This document shows positions 53,601 through 62,418 of a DNA stretch of 64,000 nt, piece after piece. The position numbers and the translations under genes are program-made. The notes under the pieces were generated by a model. The model made no database searches and had not been told where the DNA came from. It worked only from the letters and a program-made list of their open reading frames with translations. Every line of letters starts with the position of its first letter. Positions within the stretch are counted from its first letter, which is position 1. This DNA is from Lepisosteus oculatus (Eukaryota > Chordata > Actinopteri > Semionotiformes > Lepisosteidae), in contig NC_090706.1 in NCBI RefSeq assembly GCF_040954835.1, positions 37,209,148-37,273,147 of the forward strand, written 5' to 3'.

Positions 53601-56600
53601 TGGGATTTCTGTAATTTTTTGAGTCCTGTAAATACTGTTACTCTTTGTTTATAAGACAAACTTGAGAGTCATTCAGTTTGTCTGTTTAATCTTGGAAACA
53701 TTACACAGAAATCTCAGCCCTTCTCATTTTCAAATGTTAATTTCCAGCAGAAAAACTGAGCCAACTGTCATATTATCAAATTTTGAACATATCGTATCAC
53801 TTCTATACCTGTACTGTGATTTCAATACCAACCTATTAGATATTGCTGTGTTAAAACTTGGTATATTTGTCTTTTACATATTCTTAGGTCAAGACAGCAC
53901 TTATTTATCTTATTTGTTCTGTGATTATTTTTAATCTGTGCTTATAAATTAATGAGGTAAAAACTAATCCACAAAAACACTACAAATTAAAATTCCAGTG
54001 TAACAGTCTGGTGGCAGTATAGACAACGGGAAGAGTATGACATCTTTTAGAACATCTTTTAATTAAAGTTGAATTAAATTAAGAGAAGCGCAACGTTTTA
54101 TATTTCTACTTTCTGTATCAGAGGTATTGATAGTCAATTTAGTTGAAAAAAAAAAACATTTCAGGAAAATTCTCCAGAGGTCAGCCACTGATAACGGGGA
54201 TGACAGCAGCTCGTGTGGTCTCCAAGATTAAAACTGTCCTCCAATGTGAAAAGGGAACTCTGTTTGCGTTGCGGGTTCACATCAGCCCTCTGTGCTTGTG
54301 TCTCCGCAGCCTGAGGAACTGGGCCAGGAGGCCACAGAGGAGCCGATGGGGGAGCCTCTCATCGAGCCCGAGGGGGAGACTTACGAAGAAGCTCCACAGG
54401 TGAGTGTGCTGTCGGGGGCCGAGAGTGAGCCCTCCCCGACCGGCTCGCTCAGGCCTCGGGGACTACTGCGCTAGCCAGAGGATTAGACCAGCATTTCACA
54501 GAAAAAGTATTAGTTTGTTAGAGAAGTAGCTACCTGTCCCAATTTTTTATTATTATACTTACACTTAAGAGTATATTGCTCTTTTCTGGACACTCCTCTC
54601 AGAGCACTGCACAGGTAATGGGGACTCCCCTCCACCACCACCAGTGTGCAGCCCCACCTGGATGATGTGACAGCAGCCATAGTGCACGCTTATGCTCCGA
54701 CACTCCAGTTATCAATGGAGAGGAGAATAGTAATCAAACCATTTCTTAGATGGGGATTATTAGGAGGCTGTTTATGGCCAGGGGGAATTTGGGCCAGGAC
54801 ACCAGGGAAATGCTCCTACTCTTTTCGAGAAAGAGCCTGGGATTCTTAATGATCATGGAGAAACAGGACCTCAGTTTTACATCTCATCTAAAGGAGAGCG
54901 TCTTTTTGATAGCTTAGTGTCCCCGTCACTGTACTAGAGCATTTGGACCCACACAGACTGCAGGGTGAGCGCCCCCTACTGGCCCCACTAACACCTCTTC
55001 CACCAGACTCACACCTGCTGAGCATCAGTGGGATGCCAGTTATGAGTTGCAAGGTGAAATGGCTGCTGGCTTTAAATAAATCAGGGGGTTGAGGCTCGTC
55101 AGAATTTATACATGTACTGTATTTGTTCTTTTTAAATTGTGACACAATCTTCTGTAGCCAAGTCTATTGTTATAAGCCTGGCTGTATATATTCTAGCACA
55201 TTGCTGTGAATACCCAAACCCTAGAAGGAATTACACCTCTTTGTTTAGAATAAGAGTGTGAATGCTGCTGTAGAGCTGTTGTTCTCTAAATTGGAGGAAG
55301 GAAGACTACAAGGAGCTCATTCGCTGCACATCAGTGAAGATGGAAGAGGCACTCCTAGCCATAATATATTCATATGAAGTGCTTCTAGCAATAAGAGAAA
55401 TGCACAGTCCAAAAGACATTCCATTTATTCATGAATCAAGATTGCATGCTATTAATTCCTGTGTAGTTATGACTAGTTTTAGACAAAAATCAGAAAACAA
55501 ATTATGTTTTTGATAGAAGAGACAGAGGTTTCTAGTTGCCTACATGTGTATGTTTGAGCGTTCAGCTATTTAAAATCATTTCAGAAATGCAGACATGCTA
55601 AAATGTTGAAATGCAACTTTAAATTCATGATGCCAGTACATTGAATTTAACTGGAAACCATTAGTGACAAAATCAAAAAGAAAATCTGTAAAAATATTTT
55701 GATTCCTAAGTATAAATTAGAATTTATTTTCTACTGCTGCAGTAGATGCTTTCTTGTTGTATGCGTTTACTGTGCCTTACACAAAGTATGAATGCTCACA
55801 TTGCTCCTGTTAAATGCAAGAGCATTATTATTTTTACTTCACAAAGCCTGCACAAGTTCTCAAGCCTTAACCATACTTGTAAAGTCTTCAGTGTGCTTGG
55901 AGCGTGCTAATTCTGAAAAGGCTTAGAAAATTGCCCAGTATCTCTCCCTCCCCTCCCCCTTCATCTCCATCTTCCTCCTCCCTCCCCCATCCCTTTTCCT
56001 CTCCAAGCCAGCTGTTACTGAGCACGTGGGCGTAGTGGTGATGTAAAGATATGTAGTGCATTGTGGGAAGCACCAGGGATGCTGCCCTCATTGCTTTAAA
56101 CAAGGATCCTTAGGAAAACTAAGAGCAGCACAGCATCTCTCATGATAACGATGCCACGCTGTGGCAAGATCCACACAGCACTTCTGAACACAATCAAGAA
56201 CAAATGGCCTCTTGTGTATCTCTGCCCCACCAATAGTGGCCTGAGTATGCAAATGAGAAATAAACAAGATAATTTCAAAGGCAGTGTTAATATGCCCTAA
56301 CCTTGCAATACTCCTGCATCAGTCTGCTTTCGCTGTGGCCAAGTAGAGGTGAGGCTGTCCTCTTGTGGCTGGTGGAAGCCACTGCAGCACAAAGCAGTAG
56401 AATCTATTTCAGAAAGAGAGCAGTTAATATCGACTTAAGGAACACATCTGCAAAATAATTGTTTGTAATGCAAGAAAGTTTATTTCTTCAGTATTCACCT
56501 GTGTTCAGAAATGAGAGAAGATCAGAAAATGGACAGCTTGGTTATTGCTGAAACATAAAAGAAATAGATTTCTAAAATATTACACAACGTGAGACCTATG

Positions 56601-57710
56601 TTGTACCACCCTATATTCAGTCATTTGTAAAGTCTTATAAATATTAGAAGACATTTAAGATACAGGGAAGTAATGTTTACCTCTTAAACATGTACAGTAT
56701 GTAGCTGTAGATGTAAGTATCATAACATTTTAAATTAGCGTACAAGAAATTCTAATGTCTGTTAAAGTGAAGGAGCGTTCAATAATTGTAGGTATCATTG
56801 TCCTGAAAGTGTAATTGTAGGCACAATTATCATGGCTTCTGTGAGTCTTGTTAAGAGTTTATAAATATCTGTGAATTTTCTTTTAATTTCTGTCCCAGAA
56901 GGCCTTATCTTCACCACGATACTGATATCCATACAAAGGTTATAGAGGGCCTCAGTTACTGGATCAACAGGGGCTTGTTTCACAGTCATTCCAAATAATA
57001 TCAATAGTCACAATTAAGTGCTTTTGTAGTGTAGTTTTGTTCCACCAGCTATTTATAGGTGTTCAATCTTCCTAATAAGGATTGAAATAAAGAGAAAAAA
57101 TATGGTTCAATTATAAACTCCTAGCAACATATGTGAATTTTCTGTATAAAGCTATATATTTAGAAGCAGAAATATGTGTCCCTTAACAGTCTTAATAAAA
57201 TAGTAAAAACCTTATTTCATATATCAAGGTGCTGATACTTTGTTGGGTAAATGTACCTGTCAATGACAGTAAAGCTGCAAAATCAGATAGCTTTTTAGTT
57301 TTCTGACAAGGTGTGGTACAAGACATGCACCCTGTGGGTTTCATTGCAGATTTTGGACATGACTGATGTGCTTGCAATTGTATTTCATTCAAGAATCTCC
57401 TAAGAATCGTTAACTGTACAAGTATTGTACTGATCTGCCCTTTAGACAACAAGATCCTGCTTTCTCAAATAGTGCTTTTGCTTTGCTCAACATTTTTGAG
57501 TACAAGACTCACGTGACATTTATGGATATCTCACGAGGACACTTAAAAAGCTTGAATGAAATGACTATGGCACTAATTTCTGTTCTCTGACAATGTCCAG
57601 AGTGAAAATGTACATTAAACACAATGAAAACTTGATGTTTTATCATCTCAGTTATTCAATGTCTTTCATGTTTGCAGGAGGAATACCAGGATTATGAACC
57701 AGAAGCGTAA
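29512..57710 (+). CDS. SNCB: Beta-synuclein, complete coding sequence in five exons
   Basis: Encodes a small, largely disordered presynaptic protein whose N-terminal repeats fold into an amphipathic helix on acidic vesicle membranes. Coding segments 29512-29632, 45834-45875, 48805-48923, 54310-54399 and 57678-57710 join without a break to 134 codons, the human SNCB length. KTKEGV-type repeats start at residues 10, 21, 32, 43 and 58. The central region ([22 protein letters not shown]) lacks the 11 residues that alpha-synuclein has there, the hallmark of beta. The acidic tail has [16 protein letters not shown] and ends [10 protein letters not shown]. Exon sizes and phases (1,1,0,0) match the family. 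Residues His50 and Thr53 are alpha-like rather than human-beta-like. Alternative assignment as SNCA or SNCG is excluded by the central deletion and tail. Confidence 0.97.
30100..31030. repeat. Old dispersed repeat of widespread fish type
   Basis: Text such as aatctggatgaactaaaagcatg and tacggaaccctgttgaacacc resembles a well-known diverged fish interspersed repeat (the common form has cagaaccctgtggaacacc). A related shorter piece is at 49500-49690 (cttgcggcacaccactagtta). I cannot place it in a named family without a search. Confidence 0.4.
31878..32175 (-). mobile_element. tRNA-derived SINE (V-SINE-like)
   Basis: Reading the minus strand, the head has an A-box-like tggctaagg and a B box ggttcaaatcc, then the gggcccctgagcaaggccct segment typical of fish V-type SINEs. 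It ends in an A/T-rich trinucleotide tail (aataataata on +) at about 31880. Appears nearly full length. Confidence 0.7.
33780..33840. repeat. Near-perfect hairpin (28-bp stem, 5-nt loop)
   Basis: attttcatcaaaagaat (33791-33807) is followed after gatgt by its exact reverse complement (33813-33829). The flanks tttgttctgta and aacggaacaaa extend the stem by nine of eleven pairs. It could be a MITE remnant, a local inverted duplication or a small-RNA precursor. No known microRNA was recognised. Confidence 0.85.
34226..34272 (+). repeat. Non-LTR retrotransposon 3' tail with (ATCT)n
   Basis: The string gggatcaataaagcatc followed by atctatctat; same tail type as at 506-566. Only the 3' end of the element is recognisable. 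Confidence 0.6.
36517..37420 (+). mobile_element. LTR-like block with 148-bp tandem duplication
   Basis: Two copies of a 148-bp unit begin with tgtgag..gtcattcag (36517 and 36665) and share catccgtgt.tgaatacc.ggctttc. They are followed by T-runs, a pyrimidine-rich region, a purine-rich ggaggagggggtag and a TATA-like tatatattt (about 37183). The closing tgacatccgtgaca recalls the duplicated unit. Composition is that of a fish LTR or solo LTR. No gag or pol coding was seen, and the 147-codon open frame over it is low-complexity. Confidence 0.45.
38340..38720 (-). mobile_element. tRNA-derived SINE, nearly full length
   Basis: The minus strand starts with a tRNA-like head (ggtgatgatcatgtttg then B box ggttcgaaa). 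The body carries gcagcc and gagcgcccc segments, and the tail (agtggagtgtccac, gtgctacataag) runs into a TTATTA-type repeat. Same family as 54.55-55.07 kb. Confidence 0.7.
41195..42300. mobile_element. Degenerate DNA transposon
   Basis: It opens with acagtgccttacaaatgtat and soon repeats aaaagtattcagaccc, the end type of very common fish cut-and-paste elements. The interior has cccatctgaccacaaagcc and actttatccctgacttgttt, fragments of the same family on the antisense side of the old transposase. It closes near agtactgtaccttgcca. There is no intact transposase frame. Confidence 0.5.
44290..44750. repeat. Old interspersed repeat
   Basis: The series ggccatctggttcatgtag, gtgtaaagaagtgccttctg and gtgtcaatgccttcaagaat follows, in order, a diverged repeat frequent in fish genomes, notably non-teleosts as far as I recall. 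Family name not assigned. Confidence 0.4.
44822..44829. promoter_or_regulatory. Consensus CRE (TGACGTCA)
   Basis: A perfect palindromic cAMP-response element followed by tgactactgacgcc, deep in SNCB intron 2. Eight bases alone carry little weight; suggested only as a possible neuronal enhancer element. Confidence 0.2.
45834..45875 (+). CDS. SNCB: SNCB coding exon 3 (42 bp)
   Basis: Acceptor tttttttttaacag, donor gtaag at 45876. At 42 bp it has the fixed length of this synuclein exon, with phase 1 at both ends. It encodes [13 protein letters not shown] (42-54) and half codons at each end, and carries His50 and Thr53. Confidence 0.96.
45876..48804 (+). other. SNCB intron 3
   Basis: Contains one SINE-like insertion (46225-46440). 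The rest is AT-rich with no recognised element. Confidence 0.6.
46225..46440 (+). mobile_element. SINE with tRNA-like B box
   Basis: gggttcgagtcccc at about 46261-46275 is a full B box (GGTTCGANTCC) with a weak A box upstream. Further text (ccatctagggagagtc) is SINE-body-like. No cloverleaf can be drawn, so it is not a working tRNA gene. Confidence 0.5.
48805..48923 (+). CDS. SNCB: SNCB coding exon 4
   Basis: Acceptor tgttctgtag, donor gtaagat at 48924. Encodes residues 55-94, from [16 protein letters not shown] to EEFPADMK. Compared with alpha-synuclein this exon lacks the stretch equivalent to residues 73-83, the region needed for efficient fibril formation. Confidence 0.96.
48924..54309 (+). 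other. SNCB intron 4
   Basis: About 5.4 kb of AT-rich DNA. A short copy of the dispersed repeat at 30.1 kb lies at 49500-49690. Other open frames (up to about 93 codons) have no recognisable similarity. Confidence 0.6.
54310..54399 (+). CDS. SNCB: SNCB coding exon 5
   Basis: Acceptor tctccgcag, donor gtgagtg at 54400, 30 codons in phase 0. Encodes the acidic, proline-rich segment [20 protein letters not shown] and [10 protein letters not shown]. Locally GC-rich compared with the flanking intron. Confidence 0.95.
54545..55070 (-). mobile_element. SINE, 5'-truncated, carrying a CTCF-like motif
   Basis: Minus-strand copy of the SINE family at 38.34-38.72 kb, with a longer middle section (54690-54900) that the other copy lacks. 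Shared landmarks are ggacccacacaga, gagcgccccct and cacacctgctgag. No tRNA head is present at the right end. Confidence 0.65.
54969..54982 (-). promoter_or_regulatory. CTCF-like motif inside a SINE
   Basis: The minus strand reads ccagtagggggcgc, a match to the CTCF core CCASYAGRKGGC. The sister SINE at 38512-38525 has ccaatagggggcgc, one base off. Its orientation is opposite to the motif at 14135. Confidence 0.4.
55941..56005 (+). repeat. Polypyrimidine tract
   Basis: About 65 bp of almost only C and T (ctccctcccctccccc, cttcctcctccctccccc), with a few A bases. Capable of triplex structure in principle. Confidence 0.7.
57678..57710 (+). CDS. SNCB: SNCB coding exon 6 with stop
   Basis: Acceptor catgtttgcag; ten codons [10 protein letters not shown] then TAA. 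The tyrosine-rich DYEPEA end is typical of alpha and beta synucleins and absent from gamma. Confidence 0.96.
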   Translation, partial: EEYQDYEPEA

Positions 57711-58075
57711 ACATCACCAATTCCCTGCCCCTGTCTGACCAGCAGCAGCACAATAGTTAAAATAGTTATCAATAAAAGGACAACTCCCTAACCCTCACAG
57801 TCACCCCTGGTGCAAAACAAATCCCAAGGATCTTCCTTAAAGAAAATGGAAAAAAAAAACTTTTAATAACTGATTTGAATCGTCATGTTTTCTGTAACGT
57901 GTTTGTTTCAGATATTTATTGAATAATTTGTCAGCCAGGCCTCACTTCCTTGTTTCCCTCCCAACGAAGTGAGGTCTGAGCTCAGTACGTGAATCTTTGT
58001 ACTTGTGTACTTGTGTGTATGTGCGTGTGGTATAGATGTTTTGTATCTTCCAATAAAACTCAAAGATGCATATAC
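57711..58075 (+). other. SNCB 3' UTR
   Basis: From the stop codon to just after the AATAAA at 58052. A first AATAAA at 57771 could give a very short UTR. Confidence 0.6.
58052..58057 (+). terminator. SNCB poly(A) signal
   Basis: AATAAA in ccaataaaactc, 342 nt after the stop, followed by a TG-rich stretch (gcttgtatgtgag) about 50 nt on, the usual downstream element. Confidence 0.6.
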
Positions 58076-58828
58076 AAGAACAATAATCCTATATAGCTGT
58101 ACAATGCTTGTATGTGAGTTATCTTTTTTTATTTAATGACTTGATTATTTGGTGTTTCACATTAGGATTTTTTTACATTGTATCTTTACAGTTGCTTGTG
58201 ATATCATTCCAGTGAGGCATTCATTAGAAACTGACAAATCTATATATATATATTTGTGCGTGTATGTATTGATGATCAAAAATATTCAAAGTTAGTGTAC
58301 GTGTGTCTTAAAAAAGAATATTGAGTGAAATGCCTGTCAGTTCAACATGTGCTTTAAAAAAAAAAAAGAGAGACAATGCAGGAATGATCAACACTAAATA
58401 CCTATGTGTCAAACCAGATACATTCTCTGTAAATAAAAAGAATAAAGAAAAAAAGTTGCGTTTTACTCTTGCTTGTGTTTGTTTGATTTTTGCATTGATA
58501 GACGTTCCCAAGGTATTAAAACAGATTGGTAATGAGGTAAACAACAAAAAAAAGAGAACACAGCCAATGCCTGTCACTAGTTGTGCAATGAAGTGCCAAA
58601 TGAATGATATCAGCAAAGATTAAATATCTCCAGGATGTCTCCTCTGCCAGCACTGTACCAGCTTTAGAAAAACATGCTTGCATTAGCACACAGAATAGAG
58701 CACATCACCAGATAAGCTCATTTTTGAAATGCCACAGTAATCTCTTCCTTTTCACAGTTTTTCATCCGTAATCACGTCGGTGTGTACTGGCTCAGGCTGG
58801 CTGCCCCCAGGGGCTTCAGTGGGGAGGG
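58076..58828. other. SNCB to ADIRF-like intergenic gap
   Basis: About 0.75 kb with a short (TA)n run near 58240-58252 and A-runs. No gene is recognised. The overlapping frames of about 100 codons on both strands at 58.3-58.6 kb are A/T-run artefacts. It must contain the promoter of the next gene. Confidence 0.6.
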
Positions 58829-58836
58829 TATTAAAT
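58829..58836 (+). promoter_or_regulatory. TATA-like box of the ADIRF-like gene
   Basis: TATTAAAT 70 bp before the ATG, with a GC-richer patch (ctgcccccaggggc) just upstream. A start near 58860 would give a 5' UTR of about 40 nt. Confidence 0.4.
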
Positions 58837-58898
58837 GGGCATTTTGTGAGTGGCATTCCTGATGCCAGGGCAGTCCTGCAGCCAAACAGCTATCAGCC

Positions 58899-58977
58899 AT
58901 GGCCTCTGTGAAGAAGTCTCTCGAAGGACTCAAAGGGACAACGCAGGCAGCTGCTAAGGGAGTCACCGATTCTGCTG
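58899..58977 (+). CDS. ADIRF-like exon 1
   Basis: ATG in tatcagccATGG, a good Kozak context (G at +4, though the -3 base is g/c-type). Donor gtaagaa at 58978. Encodes 26 residues plus one base of Val27. Confidence 0.8.
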
Positions 58978-61900
58978 GTAAGAAAACGTCTAACGCTGAA
59001 TCCCACTATCTCTCAACTTAACTCCAGTCTAAGGTCTAATGTTGACATCCGTCCATGTGGAAATGCTGCGTTAAGGCCACTTCATGGCACAGAACCCTTT
59101 TTTAAGAGTTCCCTTCTCGTTGTTGCATCACACCGTTAAGCTGTTGTCACCTGCAAAACGTTAGATCACAGGGGAAAAAAAAGAAGACTGAAGACTTCTT
59201 GTCGGCTCTGTGCGCGTTTTAGATTTTTATGACAAAAGTTCTCCAAGCTTCTTAATTGAATAAGTCACCAGTGTAAGTGGTTAAGATTTGTTCTTGGGGT
59301 GTAGAAATTGCTGTCTTAAGGGTGACCCATTAAACCCTCTGAAAAGTTCATCTCTGGGGTTGTCCAACCCTAGAACATACAACAGCATATGTCCACATAT
59401 TGATATGTTTTCAAAAATGTAACTGGAATTTGAGTATACCTTTCCTATGTTAGTTGTTCCCACTCTGGATCCTAGAATACTACTGTCTCTTTTGTTTTTC
59501 AGCAGAGCTCTTAATTAAAAATGATTGAATTGTTAATGTAACCAATTGCTTGATTTTATCCATATTGTGCACTCAGATCTCATTTTCAAAGAGATTGTTT
59601 CTTTCTCTTAGCTTTCTGAACAAACTTTGACCAGTTATCAGTTAAAGATATATATAAAGTAAGTGCAATAACTATCATTTCAGGTATTTATAGTTTTATT
59701 AACTCACTAGTTAAAATCCAGATGGTCATTTAAACAATAACCCTTGTTATCGGGAGGGGTCCTGAAAACAAGCATTTTACACAGGGTTTAATCTAACCTA
59801 TTCTAAAATTATTTAAGAGTTGGAAATATTTAAAAATAGTTTAAAGATTCAGCAAGTCTAAATACTAAATGGAATGAAAACAAAGACACATTTGTTCTCC
59901 AGTACCAAGACTAGGAAATATTTAGTCACATGCCATTGTTAAAACAGCTCAGTTATCTTAAAATCTAGTGGAGTTTTTTTATATTGTTGTTTTTTCAGTC
60001 TCCTGTCTTCAAAAAATATTCTAAGGCACAATTTAAAATAATCTTTATCACATTTAAAATCAATATAAGCATCTGTCTAGATTACTGATGACAATAAAGG
60101 TTAGTGGATTAAGTAACACATTCCTCTTGTAGGAAAAGGTCAGTCTGAAATTCATACTTTACACTGCAGCCAACAATAACTTATTTTCATCATTAGATAT
60201 TGAATTAAGGAATTTATGTAGCTTTAGTCTAAACTTAACTTTCTGCAGAAATACACATATTAAATAAACATCAAAATCTGAAGAATAGCCAAAACATAAT
60301 ACTGTACAAAGCAAATGAAGATACCATAATTGACAGAGACTACTGTTTGCTATGGAGAAAAGAATGAAAGAGAATTAAAGCTTTCCTTCTTCTTTTAGAG
60401 ACCTAAAACTTGCCTCGTAATGTGGAACACCATACATGATCTTGAGCTACAAAATGAAACAAACAGCTCACTTATCATTGCAATAACTTCGACAGGAACT
60501 AGGGAGCACACCTTGATGGACAAAAAAACAAACAGCATTCATTGTCGCTTTTTTAATTGAAGAACATATTTATTCAAATGACAGCTCTCAATGCCTGTTC
60601 TATTCATTTTAACTCTTTAAATCATTCAGGCGTTGCTTAATGTTGCTGTACTGTTTTTCAACCATGTCTCGTCATTTACATTTGTAGTCTTGCTTCAAAC
60701 TGTCTAATGTCATTCATCAAACTGGGAGAAACTTTGGCTGTTAAAAGGTTTTTTATGAAGGAACATTCAGAGTTTAATTCTATGCTGAAAAAAAAAACAC
60801 AAAAAATGGTTTCCCCATAAAAAAGTCTTCTTTTTACTGTTCACAGTGGAATTAACCTTTACTTGCTCCTCTGTTGCTCGCATGCTAACACAGCTATCTG
60901 CTCTAAAGTGTTTTGAAGCCAGTCCAACTGCTCCAAATCCATTTACTAAAATTATGAAGGCACTTTTTGTAATAAAGTGCAATACAAATTAAATGAATTA
61001 TGTTCATATTTCAGAAAAAAACACGTCCTTTAGACTGAGCATATCTAGGACTTTACCTAGATTAGACATGTGAAGAATTTTGCAAATTAGAATAGAATAA
61101 ATCATAATGTACTACTTAAAGAGGCTGTAAAAGGAATGACATAATGCATTCAGACATAATTAACTGCACAAAGCAAAAGGTCAACTGATAGAATCAATGC
61201 ATTTTCATAAGAAATTAAATGTATTTCTCTCTGTTTGCATTTCAGTCCAAGCAGCACAAGAGGCTGTGCAGCAGGTGGCAGAGTCATCCAAAGAAACAAC
61301 AAAAATGGGTATATCTCTTCTAGTACCAGCTCTGCCATTATACCAGCTCAGCCACTGCCAGCATTCATCTGTTGTTATGTTTACCGAGCTTCATAGCTGA
61401 CCTGCATGGCCAAACCGATTTTTCAAACCCTAGGGATTTCTAAATCCTTTAACAAATACACTTTGTGGATGTTTAAAGAAAGTAGGGAGAGTTTCATACG
61501 GTACATTTCATTTTTAAACTTCCTACACTAGTTACCTTTTCATTTGGTCTGTCAAGGGCAAGTCACCCTACCTAAATACATTTAAGTTATTATTGAATGT
61601 GCAAGGCCATGGCAGAGTGGTAGGGCAGTGACTGAGCAATCAGCAGCTGAGCTTTCAGGTTATCCGTCCTTCAAAGCAGCGTGATACAGGACCGGTTCTC
61701 GACCAGGAACCCACAGGGATCCCATAGACCATCCCCCGTCGTACCCTTGAGTTAGAGAGGGAAAACCTCCATGGGTTTGCTTCAGCACATCGTGTAGCCC
61801 GGTTATGGGAAGGCATCCAAACCAAAACCGAGATGGCTTAGTCATCCAGGCATGAACTGATCCAATTCACTAGTTGAACAGAGGGCCTAACAGGGACGCT

Positions 61901-62418
61901 CACTCATGTGCCTTCTCCAATGTGCCTTGCACAGCAGACATGTGCAGTATAGGACAGCTGGAATCAGACACACGTTCAGTTTTATGTTGCTGCTGCTCTT
62001 CAAAGTGGTGTTTCAAATCAAAGTCCCTGTGCAATTGACGGGGCTCACAATGTCATAAACTCAGGTGGTATACTTAGTAAAGAGTGGTGGAGCTTATGGT
62101 TATGTAACAGTGCAGGGGAGTCACAATTGCAATGACATCACCACAACAATAGAAAATAATCGGGTTTTGGGTTTGTATGCTTGTGATCAGTAGCTGCAAT
62201 AATAAATATTTCTTATGCTTAATTCAGATTTGCTTCTGCATTATTTTTTTTAAAAAGGGTCCCCATTGAAATATCATCAAACTTCAAACAAGGCTTCTCT
62301 GTTTATATTTTCAGCTGCAGATGAGGCCTCCAAGCAGACTCAGAGTGCCATAGGCACAGCTGCAGGCAAAGCAACAGATGCCATCAAGGAATTTGGACAA
62401 CAACTTGGTCCAAAATGA
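58899..62418 (+). CDS. ADIRF-like small amphipathic protein, three exons
   Basis: Exons 58899-58977, 61246-61308 and 62315-62418 join to 81 codons with GT/AG borders and phase-1 introns. The protein starts MASVKKSLEGLKGTTQAAAK, continues VQAAQEAVQQVAESSKETTK and ends AIKEFGQQLGPK. It is Ala/Lys/Gln/Thr-rich, has no Cys, Trp, signal peptide or membrane segment, and can form one long amphipathic helix with 11-residue-like periodicity. Length, start (MAS..GL..LK), repeated AAQ/TTQE motifs and a closing I-G/K-x-F-G-like end resemble human ADIRF (76 residues), a nuclear/cytoplasmic adipogenic factor that is the neighbour of SNCG. The neighbour here is SNCB, so this is likely a paralogue. Function is not known; similarity to other helical repeat proteins (apolipoprotein, LEA) is possible. 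Confidence 0.8.
58978..61245 (+). other. ADIRF-like intron 1
   Basis: AT-rich 2.3 kb intron with no recognised element. Confidence 0.6.
61246..61308 (+). CDS. ADIRF-like exon 2 (63 bp)
   Basis: Acceptor ttgcatttcag, donor gtatat at 61309; symmetrical phase 1. Encodes VQAAQEAVQQVAESSKETTK then Met47 and one base of Ala48. Adding or skipping it would keep the frame. Confidence 0.8.
61309..62314 (+). other. ADIRF-like intron 2
   Basis: A 1.0 kb intron containing a tRNA-headed SINE-like insertion at 61605-61860; otherwise plain. Confidence 0.6.
61605..61860 (+). mobile_element. tRNA-derived SINE
   Basis: Head with A box tggcagagtggt and B-box-like ggttatccgtcc about 45 bp later, then a GC-richer body with ctcgaccaggaacccacagg. 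Diverged; no cloverleaf, so not a tRNA gene. Confidence 0.5.
62315..62418 (+). CDS. ADIRF-like exon 3 with stop
   Basis: Acceptor tatattttcag. Encodes AADEASKQTQSAIGTAAGKA and TDAIKEFGQQLGPK, then TGA. Confidence 0.8.

Larger units (their letters stand above)
54400..57677 (+). other. SNCB intron 5
   Basis: Begins 150 bp before a SINE (54.55-55.07 kb). A pyrimidine-rich tract lies at 55941-56005. Nothing else was recognised. Confidence 0.6.

Noticed and set aside
29512-57710. Assignment as alpha- or gamma-synuclein
   Set aside because: The 11-residue central deletion, [18 protein letters not shown] segment and [10 protein letters not shown] end fit beta; the gene is 134 codons.
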